NCBI RefSeq assembly: GCF_900299535.1
Contig: NZ_OMKE01000023.1
Coordinates: 186,001 to 250,000 of the forward strand
Direction of reading: 5' to 3'
Length of the DNA: 64,000 nt
Source of the DNA: Aquimarina aquimarini
Lineage (GTDB): Bacteria; Bacteroidota; Bacteroidia; Flavobacteriales; Flavobacteriaceae
The notes under the pieces: generated by a model
Databases searched by the model: none
Told to the model about the DNA's origin: nothing
Seen by the model: only the letters and a program-made list of their open reading frames with translations
Translations under genes and position numbers: made by a program
Shown here: positions 17,957 to 26,755 of the stretch, piece by piece
Position numbering within the stretch: the first letter of the stretch is position 1
Layout of the letters: each line of letters starts with the position of its first letter

Positions 17957-20200
17957 ATGAGAAATTTAAAAAAAGAAGAATCCAAAAAAATAAGGATTTA
18001 TGGAGCGGGGGGGCATTCTCAAGTCATCAGAGAAGTGTTAGAAAATAATGGATATGAGGTTACACATACTTTTGATGATAAACCTTCAGGAAGACATTAT
18101 GCTTCAAAAAATGTAGCTTCTGGAGCTAGAGAAAATATAGATGAATTCCCGCATCAAGGGCCACCAGTCATTATTGCAGTAGGAGTAAATTCACAAAGAG
18201 CAGAGATAGCAAATTTCCTTAAAAGTGATTTTGAAACAGCAATTCACGAATCAACCACTATAGCACCTACAGCAAGAATAGGAGAAGGTACAGTTGTTTT
18301 TGCTGGAGCAATTATCCAACCTAATACAGTTATAGGTAAACACGTTATTATAAATACAGCAGCCAGCATAGATCATGATAATATTATAGGAGATTATGCA
18401 CATATCTCACCAAAAGCAGCACTGTGTGGGCATGTAGAAGTAGGAGAAGGGTCACATGTTGGTGTAGGAGCAGTAGTGATACCAAAGATAAAAATAGGCA
18501 AATGGTGCACCATAGGAGCAGGAACAGTAGTGTTAAAAGATGTTCCAGATTATTCAACCGTTGTTGGTAACCCTGGTAAAGTGATAAAAACAAAGAACAA
18601 TAATGGTGAAGGAGAAAACCCTAATAGATCATTCAACCTTACTTTTATAGGTTCTGGAATATCCTCTTCATTTACAATATTGCATTTTCTTGATTCAATA
18701 GATCAGTATCAGACAACAAGAAAAATTCATATTGGTATCATTGATAAATACAAAGAATTTTATTCAGGAATTCCATACGGATCTAGATCAGGGTTTTCTG
18801 TACACTTAATAACTTCATTAAAAAACTTTTTGCCAGAACCAGAACGTAGCAAGTTTATAACATGGTTGAATAACAATAAAAATTGGCTATTAGATGAATT
18901 AAAAAAAGATGGAGGAATTTTAGCCGTAGATTGGATTGATAAGCATTCAGAGAAAATAAAGAATAATGAATGGGAACACCTTTTTATTCCTCGTCGTTTT
19001 TTTGGTTGGTATATCGGTGAGAAAGTAAAAAATAAGCTAGATGAGTTTAAAATAAAAGGATTGATTGAAGTTGATTATATTAATACAGAAGTAGTTGATA
19101 TAGAAAAAGTAGAAGATAAATATAAACTTCTGCTAAATAATAAGAATTCAATAGTGTCAGAGAAAGTTATTCTTTCCATAGGTTCCTTACCAGTCAATCC
19201 TCTTTGGAAAAAAGAAACTCTAATAAAAGAAGATAATTTATTATTTATAAATAATCCTTATAAACCTGAATTAAAAACAGTTTTAAAAACAATAGATAAC
19301 TTTATTGTACACAATAAATTAGAAAAAAAGTTAAATGTTTTAATTGTTGGAGCAAATGCAAGTGGCCTTGAATTGTTATATAAATTGAATGATATTGAGG
19401 AAATTAAAACAAAAATAAATAAATTTACAATTCTTTCTACCCAAGGATTATTACCTGATGCCGTGATTGATGAAGAAGGTAGAAAAAAGTATACCCCATT
19501 TAATTTACAAGCATTAGCTACAGAAAGTAATATAACAGCAAAAGATATTGCAGAAGCTGCGTTCAAAGATTTAGATTATGCAGATGAAATAGAGTTGGGA
19601 CCAGCATCTACTGTTGATATTATATCCAGTGCTTTTGGTGTTTTGTTAGATACACTTACTCAAGAAGAATTGAAAAAATTTGCATGCATATATGGTAATG
19701 AAATCGGTAGGAGGCAACGATGTGCTGGTTTTCATTATTCTAAAACAGTAGACACTCTCAAAGTAGATAATCGTTTTAATCATATTGCTGGAAGGTTTCA
19801 TACTATTCATAAAACTTCTACAGAAGAATATACGCTGGAATATCTGGATACAGAAACAGGAGAAAATAAAATAAATGAACAGCCAATACACATTGTGATC
19901 AATTGTATTGGAAGTACAAATCTAGAAAAGAAAGAAACTCCTGAATTATTGAGAAATTTGATGCAAAAAGGGTATTGCAAACCCAATGATTCAAAGATAG
20001 GTTTCGAGGTAAATGATTCTTTAGAAGCAAGTAAAAATTTACATATTATGGGGCCATTACTTGCTGGAAATGTATTTGAAGGCAAAGCAGTATGGCATGT
20101 AGAACATTGTGGTAGAATAATATGGTTGTCTCAAGTATTATCTCAAAAAATTAAAGAATACTTTTTTAAAAACAAAGAATTGAAAAAACGTCCCATATAG
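17957..20200 (+). CDS. Fusion of PglD-type acetyltransferase and FAD/NAD(P)-binding oxidoreductase
   Basis: A 747-residue two-part protein. Residues 1 to about 213 form a second PglD/NeuD-type domain, with IRIYGAGGHSQVIREVLE, hexapeptide repeats, putative catalytic His140 in SIDHDNII, and the VVGNPGKVI end. A short Asn/Gly/Glu linker leads, from about residue 229, to a flavoprotein-like part. That part has a dinucleotide motif (LTFIGSGISSSFTI), a second Rossmann entry (NVLIVGANASGLELL), IVINCIGSTN, and a C-terminal GPLLAGNVFEGKAVWHVE block, as in the FAD-NAD(P)-binding family related to N-hydroxylating and disulfide oxidoreductases. The reading frame is continuous through the linker. It may couple oxidation and acylation of one sugar intermediate; no reaction is established. 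Confidence 0.8.
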   Translation: MRNLKKEESKKIRIYGAGGHSQVIREVLENNGYEVTHTFDDKPSGRHYASKNVASGARENIDEFPHQGPPVIIAVGVNSQRAEIANFLKSDFETAIHESTTIAPTARIGEGTVVFAGAIIQPNTVIGKHVIINTAASIDHDNIIGDYAHISPKAALCGHVEVGEGSHVGVGAVVIPKIKIGKWCTIGAGTVVLKDVPDYSTVVGNPGKVIKTKNNNGEGENPNRSFNLTFIGSGISSSFTILHFLDSIDQYQTTRKIHIGIIDKYKEFYSGIPYGSRSGFSVHLITSLKNFLPEPERSKFITWLNNNKNWLLDELKKDGGILAVDWIDKHSEKIKNNEWEHLFIPRRFFGWYIGEKVKNKLDEFKIKGLIEVDYINTEVVDIEKVEDKYKLLLNNKNSIVSEKVILSIGSLPVNPLWKKETLIKEDNLLFINNPYKPELKTVLKTIDNFIVHNKLEKKLNVLIVGANASGLELLYKLNDIEEIKTKINKFTILSTQGLLPDAVIDEEGRKKYTPFNLQALATESNITAKDIAEAAFKDLDYADEIELGPASTVDIISSAFGVLLDTLTQEELKKFACIYGNEIGRRQRCAGFHYSKTVDTLKVDNRFNHIAGRFHTIHKTSTEEYTLEYLDTETGENKINEQPIHIVINCIGSTNLEKKETPELLRNLMQKGYCKPNDSKIGFEVNDSLEASKNLHIMGPLLAGNVFEGKAVWHVEHCGRIIWLSQVLSQKIKEYFFKNKELKKRPI

Positions 20201-20247
20201 TATAGAATACACAAAAACTAATATAACCTAACCAAACTTTATTACAA

Positions 20248-21336
20248 TTGAAACAAAACTACAAACTCTCAATAAATAATCTTACTAATAATGAGGATGT
20301 CTTAGAATACAAAAAACTTCTTCGGTGTAAATGGGATAATAATGTATATTATTCTGTTGAGCATTTACTGCATTTTAAAAAAGATACAGAAAAAATTATG
20401 TGTTTTTTATTTAAAAAAGATGAAACAGCTATTGTATTAATGCCTGTTATCTTTAGAGAAATAAAATTCAAAAATAAAAGTTATCCTTATTATGATGTGA
20501 TAAGTCCTTATGGGTATAGTGGACCATTATTCTGTGACACTGTATCAGAAGAGGATATTACTTGTTTTTGGAAAAGTGTAGACCGATGGTATAAAGAGAA
20601 TAATGTAATAGCAGAGTTTATTCGTTTTAGTTTAAACGATAACCATAAACATTATTCTGGGTACCTTACTAAATCGCTTTCTAATGTAAGAGGGACTCTT
20701 TTAGAAACTTTTGAGGGCCAATGGGCAGCCTTTTTACCCAAAGTAAGAAACAATTACAGGAAAGCTGTAAATCATAATTTAACTTTCAAAATATTTCATA
20801 AAGAAGAAATAACAAAAGATATTATTGAAATTTTTAATGATATCTATGTAGATACAATGAATCGTAATAAAGCAGATCGTATTTATTTCTTCTCAGGCGC
20901 ATATTTTGAAAATCTTATATTATCTAATCTTGATAATTTTTCCATTGCTATAGCCTATTATAAAAACATTCCTGTTTCTATAGAATTAATTATACGATGT
21001 AAAACTACTTTATTTGCGTTTTTAGGAGGTACTAATGCAGAGTATTTTAGTTACAGACCAAATGATTTTTTACGTGTAAAAATTATTGAATGGGCAATTC
21101 AAAATAAAATAAAATATTATGTATTAGGTGGTGGAATGAAGGATGGAGATGGCCTTTATAAACATAAAAAATCACTATTTCCCAAAGATGAAGATGCTAT
21201 TTTTTATACAGGTAGAAAAATAATAAATGAAGAAGCGTATGATGAATTGTGTATGTCTAATAATAAAGACTATTCAGAAGAACATAAAAAAAACCTGAAA
21301 GATTATTTTTTTCCTTTTTATAGAGTAAAAATATGA
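20248..21336 (+). CDS. FemAB/GNAT-like acyl- or aminoacyltransferase, copy 1
   Basis: A 362-residue protein. The first possible ATG lies far inside the conserved region, so the TTG at 20248 is the likely start. It has the split GNAT order of the FemAB/Acetyltransf_6 group: KVRNNYRKAVNHN in the middle, LFAFLGGTNAEYFSYRPNDFL, then IKYYVLGGGMKDGDGLYKHKKSLFP, the last being the characteristic K-rich end. Family members transfer amino acids from aminoacyl-tRNA, or acyl groups from CoA or carrier proteins. It overlaps the next gene, another family member, by four bases. The acceptor is presumably the amino sugar or polymer of this locus. Confidence 0.75.
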   Translation: MKQNYKLSINNLTNNEDVLEYKKLLRCKWDNNVYYSVEHLLHFKKDTEKIMCFLFKKDETAIVLMPVIFREIKFKNKSYPYYDVISPYGYSGPLFCDTVSEEDITCFWKSVDRWYKENNVIAEFIRFSLNDNHKHYSGYLTKSLSNVRGTLLETFEGQWAAFLPKVRNNYRKAVNHNLTFKIFHKEEITKDIIEIFNDIYVDTMNRNKADRIYFFSGAYFENLILSNLDNFSIAIAYYKNIPVSIELIIRCKTTLFAFLGGTNAEYFSYRPNDFLRVKIIEWAIQNKIKYYVLGGGMKDGDGLYKHKKSLFPKDEDAIFYTGRKIINEEAYDELCMSNNKDYSEEHKKNLKDYFFPFYRVKI

Positions 21337-22493
21337 AGAAAGTTCGTGTAGATTACTTTTTTGAATTGTATGAAAAAGGAAAAATACCTAAGGTATTCTC
21401 TGAAGTAAATGATTTAGATGAAAAAACAATAGTCAATACAGATTATAATAAAGATCAAATAGAGTATTCTAAAACAGTATACTCAGTGTTTTTTGTTATG
21501 GATTATCTAAAACCAACATTTGATACAAACCTATATTCCAAAAAAACAATACGTCAGTTTTTTAAAGGATATACAATATCTCTAGATAACTTTGATTCAG
21601 CAGATGCTTATGTAAAATATCGTTTTAGAAGCAATGCCAAAGGAATAAGGAGAAGAATCAAACGATTAGAAACGTGTTTTGATATATCTTATAAGACATA
21701 TTTTGGGGCTATAAAACAAGAAGAATATGATATCTTGATGAATGAACTGAAAGCAATGCTAATTAGAAGGTTTGAGCAACGTAATGATATTAGTCAGAGT
21801 CTTTTGCGTTGGGATTATTATAAAAACCTCTATTTTTCTTTAATCAATCAAAAAAAAGCTTCTTTGTTTGTCATTTATAGTAATGATACTCCTATTATGA
21901 TATCATTGAATCATCATTTTTACGAACGCCTTTTTAGTGCTATATCTTCTTATGATATCGATTATGGTAAATTTAGTTTAGGAAGTGTAGAGATTTATAA
22001 AAAATTAGAATGGTGTATTGCAAATAATCACAGATCATATGAGATGGGAATGGGAGATTTGTCATATAAACGAGAGTGGTGTAATCATATTTATAATTTT
22101 GAACATCAAATTATCTATCCAAAAAAATCAATTAGAGCATATATTTATATGTTGATGGAATATATAAAAGTTAACTTCAAAGAATTTGTTTTTAAAATAG
22201 CGTATGTAAAATATAAAGAGTTTAAAGCAAAACGAAAAAAGAAGCTTAATTTTTCTGTACCTCAATATGAATCTTTGCCTATTGAAGAAGCAATACGTGG
22301 TAATGAAAATTATAAAGAAATAGATTATAACACTGAGGAGTTTATTTACCTTCGAAAAAAAGTATTTGATTTTTTATACTCAGGAATAGAGCATGTATCA
22401 GATGTAAAAGTGCTAAAAAAATCTAAAAAAGAACTTAAGGAATCATACTTGATAATAGGAAAAACCAAAATGCAACAAGTGATTGAAGTATAG
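21333..22493 (+). CDS. FemAB/GNAT-like acyl- or aminoacyltransferase, copy 2
   Basis: A 386-residue protein whose ATG overlaps the preceding stop (ATGA), so translation is coupled. It carries the same fold order as its neighbour: YRFRSNAKGIRRRIKRLE, an ISLNHHFYERLFSAISSYD strand pair, SYEMGMGDLSYKREW near the end of the domain, then a basic helical extension (FKAKRKKK). The sequences of the two neighbours are far apart, so they are not a recent duplication. The stop lies only six bases from the end of the convergent SGNH-like gene. No specific substrate can be given. Confidence 0.7.
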   Translation: MKKVRVDYFFELYEKGKIPKVFSEVNDLDEKTIVNTDYNKDQIEYSKTVYSVFFVMDYLKPTFDTNLYSKKTIRQFFKGYTISLDNFDSADAYVKYRFRSNAKGIRRRIKRLETCFDISYKTYFGAIKQEEYDILMNELKAMLIRRFEQRNDISQSLLRWDYYKNLYFSLINQKKASLFVIYSNDTPIMISLNHHFYERLFSAISSYDIDYGKFSLGSVEIYKKLEWCIANNHRSYEMGMGDLSYKREWCNHIYNFEHQIIYPKKSIRAYIYMLMEYIKVNFKEFVFKIAYVKYKEFKAKRKKKLNFSVPQYESLPIEEAIRGNENYKEIDYNTEEFIYLRKKVFDFLYSGIEHVSDVKVLKKSKKELKESYLIIGKTKMQQVIEV

Positions 22494-22499
22494 TGTTTT

Positions 22500-23477
22500 T
22501 TAGTTATTTATTTGTGATATACCTATACTTTTTAAATAATCAATGATTAATTGTGCGATGATTTCTCGCCCATGATTATTCCAGTGTCGGTCATAAATTA
22601 AAGTTTTAGGGTGATTTGAACTTGAAAAAGAAGAAGCAAAATCTATAAAAGAAATCTTATTTTTTCTAAGATAGGATATAAAAACTGGAGGAGTAATTCT
22701 TGAATCCAAAAGTAAAGTAAATCGATTTTTGTCAAAACCATATTTAGCAATTAAATGTTCAAAATTTTCTAAGTATTTTTTTTCTTTTCCCTCTTTTCTT
22801 TTTAAAGCAGAAAGAGAATCAACTACAGCTTTTTTTGAATTAGATTTTAAAAAGCTTTTTATAGTATATAAAAGTTCTTGAGGAGGATCTAATATCCCAA
22901 TGTTTTTACAATAGACAAGTAGTTTGCTTTTCTTCAAGGTTTTATTTGTAGGAGACTCTAATGCAAGTCTTCCTTTAACCACTTTGTACTCGTCACGAGT
23001 CAGGTCGTTTGAAAACTTTATTCCCAAAATCACATGATCAATCGCATCAAATTGATTTGAATATGAATGAATCAAATGTAATTGATCAGCAAAATCATAC
23101 CCAGCGTACCCATATTCATAGACTTCAATTTTAGGAAGAGATTTCTCTATTTTTTTACCAATAGAATTATAATAATTTTGGTGAAAACCTTCAATAAAAG
23201 AATCCCCAACGAGAGCGATTTCAACCTTATCTTTGGTAGGAGTGAATTCTCTATATGAGTTATAACCAGAAGCATTAATGTGATACTCAGAAAAATTTTG
23301 ACGCCTGTTCCCAGTAACCGAAAATCCATTTTGATTAGGTTGCCATTTTTCTACTTTATATTCGTCGAGAAAACGGGTAGGAGTATCTTTTGCCAAATAA
23401 AAAATACGAGTTAACCCTTCAAGAGTAAAGAGAATTAATACCGTGTAAATAATACTTTTAATAATAAGCTTTTTCAT
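22500..23477 (-). CDS. Membrane-anchored SGNH-like protein paired with MBOAT 3
   Basis: A 325-residue protein with an N-terminal membrane anchor (IIYTVLILFTLEGLTRIFY). It has a GDSFIEGFH block (Ser93) and a C-terminal DRHWNNHG block (Asp296, His298) that resembles the D-x-H-W motif of AlgJ/AlgX-type proteins. It is encoded leftward, 18 bases downstream of MBOAT 3. It is the most canonical of the three SGNH partners in the window and probably functions as an acetyl-accepting or acetyl-transferring periplasmic enzyme. Confidence 0.78.
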   Translation of the reverse strand: MKKLIIKSIIYTVLILFTLEGLTRIFYLAKDTPTRFLDEYKVEKWQPNQNGFSVTGNRRQNFSEYHINASGYNSYREFTPTKDKVEIALVGDSFIEGFHQNYYNSIGKKIEKSLPKIEVYEYGYAGYDFADQLHLIHSYSNQFDAIDHVILGIKFSNDLTRDEYKVVKGRLALESPTNKTLKKSKLLVYCKNIGILDPPQELLYTIKSFLKSNSKKAVVDSLSALKRKEGKEKKYLENFEHLIAKYGFDKNRFTLLLDSRITPPVFISYLRKNKISFIDFASSFSSSNHPKTLIYDRHWNNHGREIIAQLIIDYLKSIGISQINN

Positions 23478-23495
23478 TTAGAGTATTTTTAGAAT

Positions 23496-24947
23496 TTAAA
23501 ACTGAAAATAAATAAATGATCTATCGATTTGATCGTCATAAAACAATAGCATTCCAAAAACTATAATCACATACATTGCAAACCGTACAGCCTTAGACTT
23601 GAATTTAAAGGGAGAACGTTCATCCCTTCTGATTCTATATTCATATAAAATAAAAAGACCTAGTAATACAAAGTAATCTATCATTCGATATCCCATAGGA
23701 TGATGATAACTTTCATAAGAAAAATGAGTATAGATTTGTTTGATAAACCCAAAAGCATCTGTAATAGAGGGTGATCTAAAAAAGATACGAGAAAATGTGA
23801 CAAGAGAAAATGTAAGTAGTATTTGTGCTATCTCAGTTAAATTTGGGTACCATCTATTTTGAGCAACAACAGTATTCATATAAATACGGTTTCTACCCAT
23901 AAGAAAAACTGGTATATATAATATAGCATGAAAAGCTCCCCATGCAATGAAAGTCCAATTAGCACCATGCCAAAAGCCACTTATTAAAAAAATGATAACA
24001 ATATTTCTTACAGATGTCAACTTGCTTACTCTACTTCCTCCCAAAGGGATGTACACATAATGTCTAAACCATGTAGATAAAGATATATGCCACCGTTGCC
24101 AGTATTCAGCAACATTTCTAGAAAATGTAGGGAACTTAAAATTAGACATCAGCTCTATTCCAAATAATTTTGCGGTTCCTATAGCAATATCAGAGTATCC
24201 ACTAAAATCACCATATACCTGAAAACTAAAAAGTGACACTCCAAGAATCAAGGTAGAAGCTGAATAATCATTGTAATTCAAAAAAATATCATCTACAATA
24301 GGAGCTATAGAGTCTGCAATCACGACTTTTTTAAATAATCCCCAAAGTATAAGTTTTAATCCTTCTGTACATTGAGTATACTTAAAAACTCTTTTGGATG
24401 TGATCTGTGATAAAAGATTAGAAGCACGCTCAATAGGGCCAGCAACTAGCTGGGGGAAAAAGCTAACAAATGTCGCAAATGAGATAAAATCTTTTGTGGG
24501 AGTCAGCCGTTTATAGTAAATATCTAATGAATAAGACATGGTCTGAAAAGTATAAAAACTAATTCCTACGGGAAGAATAATTTGTAAAGTCCATGTGCTT
24601 TTTGGATCATAACCAAACAAATACATAAAATCTACCCAAGAAGAAATAAAGAAATTGTAGTACTTAAAATATCCAAGGAGCCCAATATTAAATAGAACAC
24701 TTATCCATAACCAGGTTTTTCTTTTTGTAGTAGAGTCACTGGCATGAATAAACTGCCCCACAAAAAAATCAACAATAGTACTAGCTAGAATAAGAAACAA
24801 AAACCGCCAATCCCATAAGCCATAGAAAACATAACTAGCAATAAGAACAAAAAAGTTCTGAAGCTGATTTTTTTTTGAAAAAACAAGCCAATAGAGTATA
24901 AAAACTAAAGGTAGAAAAATAAAAAAACTCAAAGAATTAAATAACAT
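23496..24947 (-). CDS. MBOAT family O-acyltransferase, copy 3 (inverted)
   Basis: The start is placed at 24947 (MLFNSLSFFIF), matching the N-termini of the other two copies. A TTG three codons earlier is less likely. With this start the presumed catalytic His of GFWHGANW is residue 327, the same number as in both other MBOAT proteins of the window. It shares FFPQLVAGPIERASNLL, WHISLSTWFRHYVYIPLGG and the terminal FIYFQF. Together with the following SGNH-like gene it forms a cassette facing the opposite way to the surrounding genes. Confidence 0.92.
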   Translation of the reverse strand: MLFNSLSFFIFLPLVFILYWLVFSKKNQLQNFFVLIASYVFYGLWDWRFLFLILASTIVDFFVGQFIHASDSTTKRKTWLWISVLFNIGLLGYFKYYNFFISSWVDFMYLFGYDPKSTWTLQIILPVGISFYTFQTMSYSLDIYYKRLTPTKDFISFATFVSFFPQLVAGPIERASNLLSQITSKRVFKYTQCTEGLKLILWGLFKKVVIADSIAPIVDDIFLNYNDYSASTLILGVSLFSFQVYGDFSGYSDIAIGTAKLFGIELMSNFKFPTFSRNVAEYWQRWHISLSTWFRHYVYIPLGGSRVSKLTSVRNIVIIFLISGFWHGANWTFIAWGAFHAILYIPVFLMGRNRIYMNTVVAQNRWYPNLTEIAQILLTFSLVTFSRIFFRSPSITDAFGFIKQIYTHFSYESYHHPMGYRMIDYFVLLGLFILYEYRIRRDERSPFKFKSKAVRFAMYVIIVFGMLLFYDDQIDRSFIYFQF

Positions 24948-25621
24948 TGCGATCAATTTGTAATTACAAATTTGGGGAAAGATAAAACAACACCTTTTTT
25001 TAATAAACTGGTATTGCTTTTGATATGTAAGATTGTGGATTAAATTCTATAAAACAAAATTTTATTTAATTATTTTTTTTAGTATATAGATAATTAGAAA
25101 GAGGTGTAAAATAATAGTATCAGATCAGAAGGGGAGAATCCCCCTGTTATAAATAGGTGTTCTACCCACATATGTAACCAATTATAGCTGTATTATTGTA
25201 GTGTGTAGAATAGTTTACATAAAAGTAATATAAAATGCATTTTTTGATTACATCGTTTACTTAGATTTGAATAGAAAAAAAAGTGTTTTATCTTCATAAT
25301 GAAGAGTTTAATGGTGTGTTGTTATAATATTTTTCTTACGAGAATACAGTATTGTAAGACAGAATGTAGGTAAACAACCGTCATTTGACGTTTTTTTTGC
25401 GTATTCTGTCTAAAAAATGAAATTTTAGAATGATAATTAAAGAAACTAAGCTAATTTAGCAATTGGAAAACAAATAATAAAGTAAATTCTAGGAAAGGAA
25501 GTTCTACCCCCCTTCTTCCAAAAGTTTTTTAGATTGTCATTTAAAAAAAACATCGACTGATGATTGTGTTTTATAATCGTTGGTAGATAGTATATTATTG
25601 TTCATTATTAATGGGAAGATT
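24948..25621. promoter_or_regulatory. Divergent intergenic region with leader-like inverted repeats
   Basis: These 670 bases separate the leftward MBOAT 3 cassette from the rightward aminotransferase gene, with no credible gene inside. AGGGG (25130-25134) and CCCCT (25141-25145) form a small hairpin. TAGATTTG (25262-25269) matches a -7 box, with a TTTG at a short 15-base spacing. Further right, CGTCA/TGACG (25379-25390) followed by eight T looks like a weak terminator. The segment GTATTCTGTCT (25401-25411) can pair either with AGAATAC (25341-25347) or with AGACAGAAT (25357-25365). The layout suggests a regulated 5' leader for the aminotransferase-dehydratase operon. Confidence 0.45.
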
Positions 25622-26755
25622 ATGAATATAATTGATTCAAAAAGAATATGGCTTTCTTCACCGCATATGGGTGGATCAGAGCAAAAATTTGTAAAAGAAG
25701 CATTCGACACAAATTGGGTTGCACCACTTGGGCCAAATGTAAATGGATTCGAGGATGATCTCGAAAACTATTTACAAAATGATACTTATGCCGCAGCGTT
25801 AAGTTCAGGAACAGCTTCTTTACATTTAGGGCTAAAACTTCTAGGAGTTACATCTGGTGATGAGGTGATATGCCAAAGTATGACGTTTGCAGCCTCTGCA
25901 AATCCAATCGTATATCTTGATGCCAAACCTGTATTTGTAGATAGTGAAAGTGCAACATGGAATATCTGTCCAGAACAACTTGAAATAGCTATAAAAGATA
26001 GAATTGCTAAGGGAAAAAAGCCTAAAGCAATTATAGCTGTTCATTTATATGGAATGCCATATGATGTAGATAAAGTTCATCAAATCGCTTCAAAATACAA
26101 AATCCCTGTTTTAGAAGATAGTGCAGAAGCATTAGGAAGCTCTTATCAAGGAGTTAAATGTGGAACTTTTGGGGATATTGCTATTCTATCATTTAATGGT
26201 AATAAGATTATTACTACATCAGGAGGAGGAGCACTTGTTACAAAAAGAAAGGAAGATAAAGATAAAGCAATTTTCTGGGCAACTCAAGCCAGAGATAATG
26301 CACCACACTATGAACATTCTGAAATAGGATATAATTACAGAATGAGCAATATTACTGCTGGAATAGGAAGAGGCCAGATGGAGATTCTGGATGCTCATGT
26401 AAATAACAGACGTAGTAATTTTGAGTATTATAAAAACAACCTAACGGATTCTTCTGAATTAAAATTTCTGGAAGAACCTGCGGGGTATTATTCTAATAGA
26501 TGGTTAACCTGTATAGAAACCAGCTCTTATGAGTTGAGAGAAGAGATACGGTTGGCTCTAGCAGAAGAGAATATAGAATCAAGACCGTTATGGAAGCCCA
26601 TGCATCAACAAACTGTATTTGCAGATTGTAATGCTTACCTCAATGGAATTTCTGATGATCTATTTGATCGTGGCCTTTGCTTACCTAGCGGGTCTAATCT
26701 TGAAGAAGATGATTTATATAGAATTGTATCAGTAATTAAAAATATATTGAGATGA
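25622..26755 (+). CDS. DegT/DnrJ/EryC1/StrS aminotransferase (PglE-like)
   Basis: The start is at the ATG at 25622 (MNIIDSKRIWLSSPHMGG). An upstream TTG-initiated extension is not family-like. The PLP enzyme shows ALSSGTASLHLGLKLL, VHLYGMPYDVDK, EDSAEALGSSYQGVKCGTFGD, and the Schiff-base Lys195 in SFNGNKIITTSGGG. It should aminate the 4-keto group of a UDP-4-keto-6-deoxy sugar. Its stop overlaps the start of the PglF-like dehydratase, which makes that keto sugar, so the pair is coupled. A GDP-perosamine-type substrate is possible but less likely given the PglC/PglD neighbours. Confidence 0.9.
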   Translation: MNIIDSKRIWLSSPHMGGSEQKFVKEAFDTNWVAPLGPNVNGFEDDLENYLQNDTYAAALSSGTASLHLGLKLLGVTSGDEVICQSMTFAASANPIVYLDAKPVFVDSESATWNICPEQLEIAIKDRIAKGKKPKAIIAVHLYGMPYDVDKVHQIASKYKIPVLEDSAEALGSSYQGVKCGTFGDIAILSFNGNKIITTSGGGALVTKRKEDKDKAIFWATQARDNAPHYEHSEIGYNYRMSNITAGIGRGQMEILDAHVNNRRSNFEYYKNNLTDSSELKFLEEPAGYYSNRWLTCIETSSYELREEIRLALAEENIESRPLWKPMHQQTVFADCNAYLNGISDDLFDRGLCLPSGSNLEEDDLYRIVSVIKNILR

